A stretch of 64,000 nucleotides of DNA from CAYFPX01 sp964519895 (GTDB lineage Bacteria; Myxococcota_A; UBA796; CAJQPC01), in the NCBI GenBank assembly GCA_964519895.1, contig CAZFLE010000011.1, positions 33,781 to 97,780 on the forward strand, given 5' to 3'. The notes under the pieces were generated by a model. The model saw only the letters and a list, made by a program, of their open reading frames with translations. It was not told the DNA's origin and did no database searches. Of this stretch, positions 1 to 8,552 are shown one piece after another. A program made the position numbers and the translations under genes. Every line of letters starts with the position of its first letter. Within the stretch, counting starts at the first letter, position 1.

Positions 1-1653
1 ATGCTGGCCATGCCACGGGACGACGGCGGCCTGACCATCACCGGGTCGCTGCAGTGCCCGTACTACATCACCAAGGCCATCGGAAAGCTCCTGGGGCCCG
101 ACTACGAGGCGCCCGGGCGCATCAACGTGGTCCAGGCCTGCACCGGCGGCGGTTTCGGAGGAAAAGAGGAGTACCCGTCCATGGTGGCGGCCCACGCGGC
201 TCTGCTGGCCCTGGCCACCGGCAAGCCCGTGAAGCTCATCTACAAGCGCGACGAGGACCTGCGGGCGACCACCAAGCGCCACCCCTGCGCGATCCGGATC
301 CGCACCCGGGTCGACGACGCCGGGCACCTGCTCTCCTTCGAGTGCGACATGGTGGTCGACGGCGGCGCCTACAACACCCTGACCCCGGTGGTGCTGTCGC
401 GGGCCGTCATCCACGCCACCGGCCCCTACCGCTGCAAGCACGTGCGCATCGACGGTCGCGCGGTGGCCACCAACACGCCGCCCAATGGCGCCTTCCGGGG
501 CTTCGGCGCCCCCCAAGCCCACTTCGCCGCCGAGCGACACATGGACCGCATCGCCCGGGAGCTGTGCATGGATCCCGTGGTCCTGCGGCGCCGGAACCTG
601 CTGGTCGACGGCGACCTGTCCGCCACGGGCCAGGAGATGCTCGACGTCGGCGCGGCCCAGGTCCTCGACGCGGCCCTGGCGGCGGCGGAGTCCGAGCCCC
701 CAGCACTTCCGGACCTGCCTGGTGGCGGTCTGGGCGTGACCCGGCAGCTTCGCGGCCGCGGCGTGAGCCTGGTCTTTCACGGCTGCGGGTTCACCGGCAA
801 CGGCGAAGCGGCGCTGAAGGGCAAGGTCGCGCTGGAGCTCGTGGACGGCCAGGTACGCATCCTGACCGGGAGCACGGACATCGGCCAGGGCACCCGCACG
901 GTCTTCCCCCAGATCGTGGCCCAGGAGCTGGACCTGTCCCTGGACCAGGTCCTGGTGGTCGAGCCGGACACCGCCCAGGTCCCGGACTCGGGACCGACGG
1001 TGGCCAGCCGGACCGCCATGGTGGTCGGTGGCGTGTGCCAACAGGCGGCGAAGAAGCTGGCCGACGCCCTGGCGCTCGAGGTCGGCCGCGACGCCCCCTT
1101 TGCCGAGCTGCTCGCCGAGCGCACCAGCGACGTGCCCCTTCGGGTCGAGCACGTCTACGCCGACGACGGCAGCCTGACCTGGGATCCGGACACCTACCAG
1201 GGCGACGCCTACCCGACCTATGGCTGGAATTGCAACGTGGTGGACCTGACCGTCGACCTCGAGACGGGCGCCGTGCTCTACCAGCGCCTCGTGACGGCCA
1301 CCGACATCGGCCGTGCCCTGAACCCGGTGCTCGCCAGCGGCCAGATCGAGGGCGGCGCCTTGCAGGGGCTGGGCTGGGCCACCCAGGAAGAGGTGGTGCT
1401 GGACGACGCACGGCGCATGCGCAACGACCGGCTCACCAACTACATCATCCCCACTTCCCTGGACGCGCCGGAGCTCCACACCGTGCTCGTCGAGATCCCC
1501 TACGAGGGCGGCCCCTTTGGCGCCAAGGGCCTGGGGGAGATTCCCCTCGACGGTCCGGCCGCCGCCGTCGCCCAGGCCATCGAGCAGGCGGCGGGCGCGG
1601 TGTTGGATGCCCTGCCCATGACCCCCGAGCGCGTGCTGGAGGCCCTGCCGTGA
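1..1653 (+). CDS. Xanthine dehydrogenase family, molybdopterin-binding large subunit (5' end outside window)
   Basis: This is the C-terminal 550 residues of a molybdenum hydroxylase large subunit, which binds the Mo-molybdopterin cofactor and the oxidisable heterocycle or aldehyde. Family landmarks visible are GGGFGGKEE (about residues 50-58), the TPPNGAFRGFGAPQ segment (about 158-171) and the C-terminal GAKGLGEIPLDGP block (about 506-518), whose Glu corresponds to the catalytic base of the family. Large subunits of separately encoded three-subunit enzymes are usually about 700-800 residues, so the N-terminal a/b-hammerhead region lies upstream of the window. The ATG at base 1 is probably an internal codon. 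The stop overlaps the next gene's GTG (GTGA), so the subunits are likely co-translated. The substrate cannot be read from sequence. Confidence 0.93.
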   Translation: MLAMPRDDGGLTITGSLQCPYYITKAIGKLLGPDYEAPGRINVVQACTGGGFGGKEEYPSMVAAHAALLALATGKPVKLIYKRDEDLRATTKRHPCAIRIRTRVDDAGHLLSFECDMVVDGGAYNTLTPVVLSRAVIHATGPYRCKHVRIDGRAVATNTPPNGAFRGFGAPQAHFAAERHMDRIARELCMDPVVLRRRNLLVDGDLSATGQEMLDVGAAQVLDAALAAAESEPPALPDLPGGGLGVTRQLRGRGVSLVFHGCGFTGNGEAALKGKVALELVDGQVRILTGSTDIGQGTRTVFPQIVAQELDLSLDQVLVVEPDTAQVPDSGPTVASRTAMVVGGVCQQAAKKLADALALEVGRDAPFAELLAERTSDVPLRVEHVYADDGSLTWDPDTYQGDAYPTYGWNCNVVDLTVDLETGAVLYQRLVTATDIGRALNPVLASGQIEGGALQGLGWATQEEVVLDDARRMRNDRLTNYIIPTSLDAPELHTVLVEIPYEGGPFGAKGLGEIPLDGPAAAVAQAIEQAAGAVLDALPMTPERVLEALP

Positions 1654-2114
1654 AGCTGGCATTCACCCTGAACGGTCAGCCCGTCGAGGCCGAAGCCCCG
1701 CCGGCGGCCCGGCTGCTGGACCTGCTCCGGGAGACCCTGGGCGTCACCGGAAGCAAGGAAGGCTGCGGCGAAGGCGAGTGCGGCGCGTGCTCGGTGCTCA
1801 TCGAGGGCCGCTCGGTCTGCAGCTGCCTGGTCCCAGCCGCCCAGGCCCACGGCGCGGACATCGTCACCATCGAGGGCCTCCACGGCCCCGACGGCGCCCT
1901 GCACCCGGTCCAGCAGGCCTTCCTGGACCATGGCGCAGCCCAGTGTGGGATCTGCACCCCGGGCTTCGTGGTCACGGCGGCCGAGCTGATGGACCGGGGG
2001 GGCAAGTGGACCCGGGCGGACATCCGCGAGGCCCTCGCCGGCAACCTGTGTCGCTGCACCGGCTACCAGAAGATCATCGATGCCGTCGCCGAGGTGCTCG
2101 ATGCCGAGCGCTGA
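1650..2114 (+). CDS. Molybdenum hydroxylase [2Fe-2S] iron-sulfur subunit
   Basis: A 154-residue small subunit that passes electrons from the Mo centre to FAD through two [2Fe-2S] clusters. The N-terminal plant-ferredoxin-like cluster is held by the GCGEGECGACSV motif and a following Cys (about residues 36-60). The C-terminal helical domain has CGICTPGF and NLCRCTGYQKI (about residues 97-142). All expected cysteines are present and the length is normal for the family. The start is the GTG at 1650, which overlaps the TGA of the upstream large subunit as GTGA. Its 3' end overlaps the FAD-subunit gene. Confidence 0.95.
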   Translation: MKLAFTLNGQPVEAEAPPAARLLDLLRETLGVTGSKEGCGEGECGACSVLIEGRSVCSCLVPAAQAHGADIVTIEGLHGPDGALHPVQQAFLDHGAAQCGICTPGFVVTAAELMDRGGKWTRADIREALAGNLCRCTGYQKIIDAVAEVLDAER

Positions 2115-2964
2115 GCATCCCCTCGGCCGCCAGGAGATCACCTGCCACAAGGCCACCACCTTGCCCCAGGCACTGGAGCTCCGGGCCCAGCACAAGGGGT
2201 GCACGGTCATCGCCGGGGGCACCGACGTGATGGTCGACCTGGAGATGGGGCTGCGCACGCCCCAGCACCTGGTCGACGTCTGGGGTGTCGAAGAGCTCAG
2301 GGGAGTGCGCAAGCACGGCAACCGACTGTGGATCGGTGCGGTCACGTCGTACACCGACATCATCCGCTCGACCGAGGCCCAGGCCGAGGCCCCCGCCCTG
2401 GTCGAGGCCGCACGCACGGTGGGCGCCCTCCAGATCCAGAACCGAGGCACCCTGGGCGGCAACCTGGGCAATGCCTCGCCCGCAGGGGACACCTTGCCGG
2501 TGCTGCTCGCGCTGGATGCGGTGGTCGAGGTCGCCAGCCGGCTCCGGGGCTCGCGCTTCGTGCCCGTGGACCAGTTCTTCGTGGGCTACCGGCGCATCCG
2601 GCTCGAGGCCGACGAGCTCATCACCGGGGTCTGGCTGCCCGGTCGTCACGACAACGATCACACCCACTACCGCAAGGTGGGCACCCGGGCAGCCCAGGCC
2701 ATCTCCAAGGTCGTGCTGGCCGGCCGACTGCGCATCCGGGACCACGTGGTCCAGGAGGCCCGGGTGGCCTTTGGCTCGATGGCTGCCGTCCCGACCCGCT
2801 GCGCCGCCGTCGAAGAGGCCCTGGTCGGGCGACCGGTGGACCCGGCGGCGGCCGCACAGCTGCCCCGGGATCTGGCGCCCATCGACGACGTACGCTCCAC
2901 GGGGGTCTACCGCCTGAGGGTCGGTCAGAACCTGGTCCGCGCCTGGCTGGAGTCGCTGCGCTGA
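2101..2964 (+). CDS. Molybdenum hydroxylase FAD-binding subunit
   Basis: A 287-residue member of the CO dehydrogenase flavoprotein / xanthine dehydrogenase FAD subunit family. It accepts electrons from the iron-sulfur subunit. The FAD pyrophosphate loop is seen as VIAGGTDVMVD near residue 37, and the second flavin motif as GTLGGNLGNASPAGD near residue 117, both highly characteristic. The C-terminal CO_deh_flav_C region follows. The ATG at 2101 is chosen: it lies in the 3' end of the 2Fe-2S gene (14-nt overlap), and translation from here gives a normal family N-terminus. Subunit order Mo, FeS, FAD is seen in many bacteria. The oxidised substrate is unknown. Confidence 0.93.
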   Translation: MPSAEHPLGRQEITCHKATTLPQALELRAQHKGCTVIAGGTDVMVDLEMGLRTPQHLVDVWGVEELRGVRKHGNRLWIGAVTSYTDIIRSTEAQAEAPALVEAARTVGALQIQNRGTLGGNLGNASPAGDTLPVLLALDAVVEVASRLRGSRFVPVDQFFVGYRRIRLEADELITGVWLPGRHDNDHTHYRKVGTRAAQAISKVVLAGRLRIRDHVVQEARVAFGSMAAVPTRCAAVEEALVGRPVDPAAAAQLPRDLAPIDDVRSTGVYRLRVGQNLVRAWLESLR

Positions 2965-4067
2965 CGCGGCCGAGCCGGCAGCAGGTCCTGGAGGGGGTCA
3001 ACCTGGCGGCGCTGGTGCTGGCCGCGGGCGTGGTCGGCGGGGTGTCGCCCACCGCGACGCCGACGTGTGGGGTGCACAACTGCTGCGATGGCATGGTGTT
3101 TCGCGGCGTCGCCGAGACCCTCGCCGCGGGCGGTGAGGGCGTGTACGCATGGGACACTCTGAGGGCTTGGTGGGTGGAGTCGACCGGAGCGGAGCCCTTG
3201 GTCGTCCTGCCCTTTGCCTACCCGCCGCCTGCCTTGCCGCTCTTCCACGGCTGGGCTCTGGGCTCGGCGACCGGTGCGGCAGCGGTCGCCGCGGCCGCTT
3301 CGATGGCGGCCTTCGTGGCGGTCGCGGTGGCCCTGGGCGGCGGGCTGGTCGGTCTGGCGGCGGGCCTGGGCGGGTGGTCGTTCTTCTCGGCCTGGTTGGC
3401 CCAGACCGGGCTCTGGCTCGGCGCGGCGGCGGGTCTGGTATTGCTCGGCCTGCGTCGGGGCTCGGCGCTGTGGTCGGGGGTGGGCCTGGCGCTCTTGTGC
3501 CTGAAGCCCCACTACGGCGCCTACCCTGTGCTGGGCATGCTCGTGGCCCGTCGTTGGCGCGAGCTGGGGGTCGCGGGCGTTGTGCTGGGCGGCCTGACCC
3601 TGCTCAGCGCGCTGCTCTATGGTCCGGGCCTGTGGCTGGACTGGCTCCACGCCATCGGGGACGGGGTCGGCGGCGGTCACCCGGCGCTGGACTTCCGGGT
3701 CATGACCAGCTGGGTCGCCCTGGTTCCCGGAGGCCCCGAGCTCGCGCGGGTCGGTCTGGGGCTGTGGCTCGTGGGCATGGTGCCCGTGGCGTGGCTCTGG
3801 CGACGCCGGGACCCCGAGCTGGCCCTGGCGGGCTCGGTGCTCCTGGCCTTGCTGCTCACGCCCCATGGCCACCCCTACGACCTGGCCCTCTGGCTCGTGC
3901 CAGCCCTGGTGCTCTGGCCCCGGCAGCCCCTGCCGCTGCTCGGCCTGGGCGCCCTCCACCACACCACCCTCTTCATGCACGCCCGCTTCGCCATGCCCCT
4001 GGCGACCTTGTGGCTGCTGGTCCGTGTCGTGCGCTCCCCCACGGCCGTGGCCGAGGCGTCGGCATGA
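2961..4067 (+). CDS. Polytopic membrane protein, GT87/mannosyltransferase-like (tentative)
   Basis: A protein of about 368 residues with around nine hydrophobic segments. An N-terminal membrane segment is followed by an extracytoplasmic loop containing CGVHNCC, then alternating hydrophobic stretches and short polar loops. A KPHYG motif (about residue 181) and the general layout resemble GT-C glycosyltransferases of the DUF2029/GT87 type, but the catalytic residues are not clear, so this is only an inference. No ATG precedes the first membrane segment. A CTG at 2961 overlaps the upstream TGA and would give a positively charged N-terminus; a GTG near 3015 is the conservative alternative. The downstream stop overlaps the kinase ATG (ATGA). 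Confidence 0.7.
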   Translation: MTRPSRQQVLEGVNLAALVLAAGVVGGVSPTATPTCGVHNCCDGMVFRGVAETLAAGGEGVYAWDTLRAWWVESTGAEPLVVLPFAYPPPALPLFHGWALGSATGAAAVAAAASMAAFVAVAVALGGGLVGLAAGLGGWSFFSAWLAQTGLWLGAAAGLVLLGLRRGSALWSGVGLALLCLKPHYGAYPVLGMLVARRWRELGVAGVVLGGLTLLSALLYGPGLWLDWLHAIGDGVGGGHPALDFRVMTSWVALVPGGPELARVGLGLWLVGMVPVAWLWRRRDPELALAGSVLLALLLTPHGHPYDLALWLVPALVLWPRQPLPLLGLGALHHTTLFMHARFAMPLATLWLLVRVVRSPTAVAEASA

Positions 4068-6370
4068 GCCTGGAGCAGATCTACTGGGCACTGACCATGA
4101 CGGTGGTCCTGCTGCTGCCGTTCAGCCTGCTGCTCAGCGCCCTGGGGCTGCATCGCGCGGCCCCGGCCATTCGAGAGCCGGCGTGGCATGTGGCGATGGC
4201 GGTGGGGGCCTTCCTGCTGATGACCGCCCCCAGCGAGGCGCGGGTCGCAGGGTGGCGCATTCCCGTCGCGATCCCGCTCACGGTGCCGCCGCTGGTGGCC
4301 TTGAACCTGATGTGCCAGCGGGTCGATGGGCCGCTGGCCTCCAGCCGGGCCACCCTGAGCCTGGGCATCGCCGGACTCGGGGTGGTGGCGTTGACCGGGC
4401 TGCTGGCGGTGGTGGGCTTGGCCCCGCCGCTGCCGACCGCCGAGCTGACGGTGCGGCTGATGGCCCTGGGCACCGGCATCGTGACGGCCCGGGCCGCGTG
4501 GTTCCAGGTCGAGGAGTCCGGGGGTCTGGCCTGGGAGGTCGGCTGGGGCGCGGGGGTGGTCGGACTCAGCACCTTCATCGCCTCCTGGACATCGCTGATG
4601 GTGGGCATCGGCTTGGGACAGCGGCCGACGGCGGTGCTCCTGGGTGTGCCGCCCCTGATCGGCGCAGCCTGCGGGGCGGTCGTGGGCTTCTACGTCAACG
4701 CCAACGAGGTCGAGCACCCCAAGCCGCTCAAGCCCAGGCCCCGGCTCTTCCAGGGGGCCGAGCAGCGCTATGGCCGCTTCTTCCAGGACTACCCGACCGC
4801 GCTGCTCCTGGTGGACCCGGACACCGGCGCCGTAGTGGATGCCAACGAGCGGGCCCAGGAGCTCACCGGCGCCGGTGCCCAGGACCTGCAGGGTCAGGCC
4901 TTGGAGTCCCTGTTCCTGGAGCAGGTCCCCCAGCAGGCGGAGAAGGGGCGGTTCACCCTCCGTCGGCAGGGGCTGGAGCCCCTACCGGTCGGCGGGCGGA
5001 CCAGCAAGCTCCAGGTGGGCGACCGGCAGTACCAGGTGGTGGCCTTCCAGGACATTCGCAAGGAGCTCGAGGACATCGACCGCCAGATCCGCATCGAGCG
5101 CCTCGAGGTCGTGAGCCGGGTCGCGGGCGGGCTGTCCCACGACTTCTCCAACCTGCTGCAGGGCATCCTGGGCTACGCGGGGCACCTGGCGCCGGACAGC
5201 AGCGAGGAGGCCCTGACCACGGGACTGGCGGCCATCCACCGTTACGCCCGCCGAGGGTCCGAGATCGCCAAGCGTCTCCGGGCACTCTCCCGGGAGCCGG
5301 AGTTCCTGCGCGGCACCTGCAGCGCCCGGGACGTGGTGGCCGATGCCCGGGAGCTGATCGAGCGCGGCGTGGCCCTGGGCATGACGCTGCAGGTCCGCCT
5401 GTGCGACGCGCCCGCGCAGATCGGCATCCCCGCTGGGCGCCTCCAGGACATCCTGTTGAACCTGGCCATCCACGCCCGGGACAACATGCCGGGCGGCGGA
5501 CTGCTGCGCATCGAGGTCGGCCTGGAGGAGATCGCTGAGGTCCGCCTGAGCCACGGGGTGCCGCTGGCGGCCGGGACCTATGTGCAGATCTCCGTGAGCG
5601 ACACCGGCAGCGGTGCGGATCCAGCCCTGCGCGAGGCAGCGTTCGAGCCCTATCGCTCTCTCGAGGATGGCAAGGCTGGGCTGGGGCTGGCCGCGGCCTG
5701 GTCCACGGTGCGCAGCGTGGGGGGCTGGGCCGAGATCGACGCGGTGGTGGGGGCCGGGACCACGGTCCGGATGTTGTTCCCCCAGGTGGTCGAGCTGGCC
5801 GTGCCGGAGGGTCTGCCGCCGGGCCAGGCCGACACGCCGGCCACCAGCTTTCAGCTCCTGGCCGGAGACTCTGGCCCGCACCCGCTGCCGCCGGAGCTCA
5901 AGCCCACGATGGCTGCAGCCGCCTCTGCGGGCGAGCAGCCGCCCGAGGATGCGCCGGACGGGCCGGACGGCGAGCCACCGCCCGCCGCGAAGACCGAAGT
6001 CCGTCGGGTTCTGGTGGTGGACGACGAGGACGACCTGCGCTCCATGATCGACATCCTGCTCGGGGCCCGAGGCATCGAGGTCGTCGAAGCGAGCGGGGGC
6101 CGCGTCGCGCTGGCGCTCCTGGAGCAGGACCAGGACTTCGACGCCATCATCCTGGACATGGTCATGCCTGGCATGGACGGTGGCGAGGTCCTGTCGGCGA
6201 TGGCCCAGGAAGGCCTGACGATCCCGGTCGTGATGGCCACGGGCTTCGCCCCCGAGGAGCTCGACCCCGCCGCTCGGGCCCAGGTCTCGACCACCCTGCG
6301 CAAGCCCTTCCAGACCGACGCCCTGATCGAGGCCCTGCATGCCTGCGTTCGGGCCAACCCCAAGAGCTGA
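4064..6370 (+). CDS. Membrane hybrid sensor histidine kinase (TM sensor, PAS, HisKA, HATPase, receiver)
   Basis: A 768-residue signalling protein. Six or so membrane helices (residues 1-212) form the sensor. A PAS-like domain follows (about 238-330), then the dimerisation helix with phospho-acceptor His359 in GGLSHDFSNLL, the ATPase domain (about 455-575) with DTGSG and GLGL loops, a Pro/Ala-rich linker (575-645) and a C-terminal receiver with phospho-acceptor Asp698 in ILDMVMPGMDG and the KPF loop. The N-box reads NLAIHARDNMP: the usual second Asn is His470, which is unusual and may alter Mg-ATP binding. The start ATG overlaps the preceding stop. It probably phosphorylates its own receiver or feeds a phosphorelay. 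The ligand is unknown. Confidence 0.92.
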   Translation: MSLEQIYWALTMTVVLLLPFSLLLSALGLHRAAPAIREPAWHVAMAVGAFLLMTAPSEARVAGWRIPVAIPLTVPPLVALNLMCQRVDGPLASSRATLSLGIAGLGVVALTGLLAVVGLAPPLPTAELTVRLMALGTGIVTARAAWFQVEESGGLAWEVGWGAGVVGLSTFIASWTSLMVGIGLGQRPTAVLLGVPPLIGAACGAVVGFYVNANEVEHPKPLKPRPRLFQGAEQRYGRFFQDYPTALLLVDPDTGAVVDANERAQELTGAGAQDLQGQALESLFLEQVPQQAEKGRFTLRRQGLEPLPVGGRTSKLQVGDRQYQVVAFQDIRKELEDIDRQIRIERLEVVSRVAGGLSHDFSNLLQGILGYAGHLAPDSSEEALTTGLAAIHRYARRGSEIAKRLRALSREPEFLRGTCSARDVVADARELIERGVALGMTLQVRLCDAPAQIGIPAGRLQDILLNLAIHARDNMPGGGLLRIEVGLEEIAEVRLSHGVPLAAGTYVQISVSDTGSGADPALREAAFEPYRSLEDGKAGLGLAAAWSTVRSVGGWAEIDAVVGAGTTVRMLFPQVVELAVPEGLPPGQADTPATSFQLLAGDSGPHPLPPELKPTMAAAASAGEQPPEDAPDGPDGEPPPAAKTEVRRVLVVDDEDDLRSMIDILLGARGIEVVEASGGRVALALLEQDQDFDAIILDMVMPGMDGGEVLSAMAQEGLTIPVVMATGFAPEELDPAARAQVSTTLRKPFQTDALIEALHACVRANPKS

Positions 6371-6379
6371 GAGGAACCC

Positions 6380-7534
6380 GTGCCGCGATCCCTGCGACCC
6401 GCGCCCCAGGTGGCCGAGATGGCCGGCGCCGTCTTCTCACGCCTGGCCCACAAGATCGCGTCCATCGAGGGGCCGGTGTTCCCCTTGCACGTGGGCGACA
6501 CCTGGCTCCCGCCGTTCGACGCCGGTCGCATGGAGAACCTGCGCTACGAGGACTGGCAGGGCATCCACAAGTACACGTCCCCCCAGGGAATGCCGGCGTT
6601 GGTCGACGCCATCGTCGACAAGGTCCGGGATCAGAACGGCATCCCGGCAGAGAGGGCGGGGGTCCTGTGCACGGCTGGCACCACCGGTGGCCTGGCCGCG
6701 GCGGTCGGGATGCTGGCCGCGCCCGGCGAGGAGGTGATGATCCTGGCCCCGCACTGGCCGCTGATCCGCGGCATCGTGGAGTCCTTCCGCGCCGTGCCGG
6801 TGCTGGTGCCCTTCTACGATCGGGTGGACTCCCTGGAGGCTGCTGTCGCCGCCGTGAGGGCCTGCATCACCGAGCGGACCGTGGCCCTGTACGTGTCCAC
6901 TCCGTCGAACCCCACCGGCGTGGTGGTGCCACCCCCATGGCTCCAGGCTCTGGCGGAGCTGTGTCGCTCCCAGGACCTGTGGCTGTTGTCGGACGAGGTC
7001 TACGAGCACCACGCCTACCGCGGGGAGCACGCCAGCATCGGGTCCTTTGCCCCGGAGCGCAGCCTGAGCGCCTTCAGCTTCTCCAAGGCCTATGGCATGG
7101 CCGGGAATCGGACCGGGTACCTGGTGGGGCCGCCCGCGGCCATCGCCCAGTGCCGGAAGATTTCGACCCACACCTTCTACTCCGCCCCCACGTCGGGCCA
7201 GATCGCCGGGTTGAGGGCGCTGCAGTCGGGAGACAGCTGGCTGGCCGAGTCCCGGCGCGTCTACCAACAGGCCGGGGACCGGGCGGCGCAGATCCTCGGC
7301 GAGCCGCCACCGGCTGGGAGCACCTTCCTATTCCTGGACGTGGCCGACAGGCTGGACGAGCGCGGCATCTTCGGCTTCCTCGAGGACTGCCTGGATGACG
7401 GCCTGGTGATGGCGCCGGGGCCTTCCTTTGGCCGGGGCCACTACGACAGCTACGTCCGGCTCTGCTACACCTCCGCCCCGCCGGACCACGTGGCCGAGGG
7501 CTGCCGGCGGCTCGCTCGGCGTCTGGGGCGCTAG
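6380..7534 (+). CDS. PLP-dependent aminotransferase, class I/II
   Basis: A 384-residue fold-type I aminotransferase. Diagnostic residues are SNPTG (Asn177), DEVY (Asp205 and Tyr208), the Schiff-base Lys236 in SFSKAYGMAGNRTGY and the substrate-carboxylate-binding Arg region nearby. These match aspartate/aromatic-type enzymes, but the amino donor cannot be assigned from sequence. A GAGGA ribosome site at 6371-6375 precedes the GTG start at 6380, nine bases after the kinase stop, so it is probably in the same transcript. The stop codon lies inside the left arm of the inverted repeat at 7533-7693. It could also be an aminotransferase-fold C-S lyase, which shares these motifs. Confidence 0.92.
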   Translation: MPRSLRPAPQVAEMAGAVFSRLAHKIASIEGPVFPLHVGDTWLPPFDAGRMENLRYEDWQGIHKYTSPQGMPALVDAIVDKVRDQNGIPAERAGVLCTAGTTGGLAAAVGMLAAPGEEVMILAPHWPLIRGIVESFRAVPVLVPFYDRVDSLEAAVAAVRACITERTVALYVSTPSNPTGVVVPPPWLQALAELCRSQDLWLLSDEVYEHHAYRGEHASIGSFAPERSLSAFSFSKAYGMAGNRTGYLVGPPAAIAQCRKISTHTFYSAPTSGQIAGLRALQSGDSWLAESRRVYQQAGDRAAQILGEPPPAGSTFLFLDVADRLDERGIFGFLEDCLDDGLVMAPGPSFGRGHYDSYVRLCYTSAPPDHVAEGCRRLARRLGR

Positions 7535-7693
7535 TCCCCTGTCTCACAAGTTCTCGGGCGATTCGCTTGCCCTCGACGCCGCTGGCGGCGTTCCGGCTCC
7601 TGGACGTGACTCGGCCACGACGGCGTCGCCGCGCCTTGCCAGCGGCGCCGATTGCGGCGCGACTCACCTCGCGAACTTGTGAGACAGGGGACT
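7533..7693. repeat. 161-bp inverted-repeat element with 21-bp perfect arms
   Basis: A perfect 21-bp inverted repeat has its arms at 7533-7553 and 7673-7693, each beginning AGTCCCCTGTCTCAC from its outer edge. A second nested 10-bp inverted pair lies at 7577-7586 and 7638-7647. The left arm includes the last two bases of the aminotransferase stop codon, and the right arm ends six bases before the stop of the convergent amidase gene. No protein or transposase is encoded inside. It may be a MITE- or REP-like non-autonomous element, or a long hairpin acting as a bidirectional terminator between convergent genes. Confidence 0.85.
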
Positions 7694-7699
7694 TGCCGC

Positions 7700-8509
7700 T
7701 CAGACCCGCCGGTGGTCCCGCAGTGGCATGCCCTGCCGGATCGCGGCAGAGCGACCCAGGTCGATCTCGGCGTAGCAGACGCCCTCGCCGTCGCCGCACT
7801 CCGCCACCACCGTGCCCCAGGGATCGATGATGACCGAGTGGCCATAGGAGCACCGCAGGCCTTCGTCGTCGTGGGCGCCCCACTGGCCGGGCGCGAGCAC
7901 CCAGCACTGGGTCTCGATGGCGCGGGCTCGCAGCAGCACGTGCCAGTGGTCCTTGCCGGTCATCAGCGTGAAGGCGCTGGGCACGGTGATCAGGTCGGCC
8001 CCGCGGTCGACCAGGGCCCGGTAGAGCTCCGGGAAGCGCAGGTCGTAGCAGATGCTCAGGCCGATGCGCCCCAGCGCCGTGTCGGCCACCACCACCCGGT
8101 CGCCGGGCGCACAGGTCGCGGACTCCTGGAAGCGCACCCCGCCGGGCACGTCCACGTCGAAGAGGTGAATCTTGCGGTAGCTGTCGATCAAGGCGCCGTC
8201 GGGCCCGAACAGCAGGCTGGTGTTGTGACAGCGCCGGGTCTCTGCCGGCGCCCGCTCGGCGCCGGAGCCGATGAGCAGGTGGATGCCCAGCTCGGCGGCC
8301 AGCGCCCCCAGCCCGCGATGGGTGGGCCCGTCGACGGCCTCGGCCAGCCGGACCTTGCGATCGTGGGGCCCCAGGTAGGTGGTGGCTTCGGGCGTGGCGA
8401 CCAGCTGCGCCCCCGCGGCAGCCGCGCGACGGACCATCTCCTCGGTCCGGGCCAGGTTGCGGGCCACATCGGACGAACCCTGGAGCTGCACGCAGGCGGC
8501 GAGAAACAT
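7700..8509 (-). CDS. Carbon-nitrogen hydrolase (nitrilase superfamily, Nit1-like amidase)
   Basis: A 269-residue nitrilase-superfamily enzyme with the complete catalytic triad: Glu41 (ATPEATTY), Lys113 (YRKIHLFD) and Cys154 (SICYDLRFPELYR). The RKIHLFDVD and CYDLRFPE segments are closest to the Nit/NIT1 branch, which hydrolyses deaminated glutathione as a repair step, so omega-amidase-like activity is likely though not proved. The length is normal. Start ATG at 8509; an AGAGG-like ribosome site just upstream is embedded in a small inverted repeat (8511-8516 with 8526-8531). It is convergent with the aminotransferase, which may be functionally related through keto-acid amides, but that is speculation. 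Confidence 0.93.
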   Translation of the reverse strand: MFLAACVQLQGSSDVARNLARTEEMVRRAAAAGAQLVATPEATTYLGPHDRKVRLAEAVDGPTHRGLGALAAELGIHLLIGSGAERAPAETRRCHNTSLLFGPDGALIDSYRKIHLFDVDVPGGVRFQESATCAPGDRVVVADTALGRIGLSICYDLRFPELYRALVDRGADLITVPSAFTLMTGKDHWHVLLRARAIETQCWVLAPGQWGAHDDEGLRCSYGHSVIIDPWGTVVAECGDGEGVCYAEIDLGRSAAIRQGMPLRDHRRV

Positions 8510-8552
8510 CGGGACCTCTCAGTCGGGTCCCGGTAACGCCTGTCAGGGTTTT

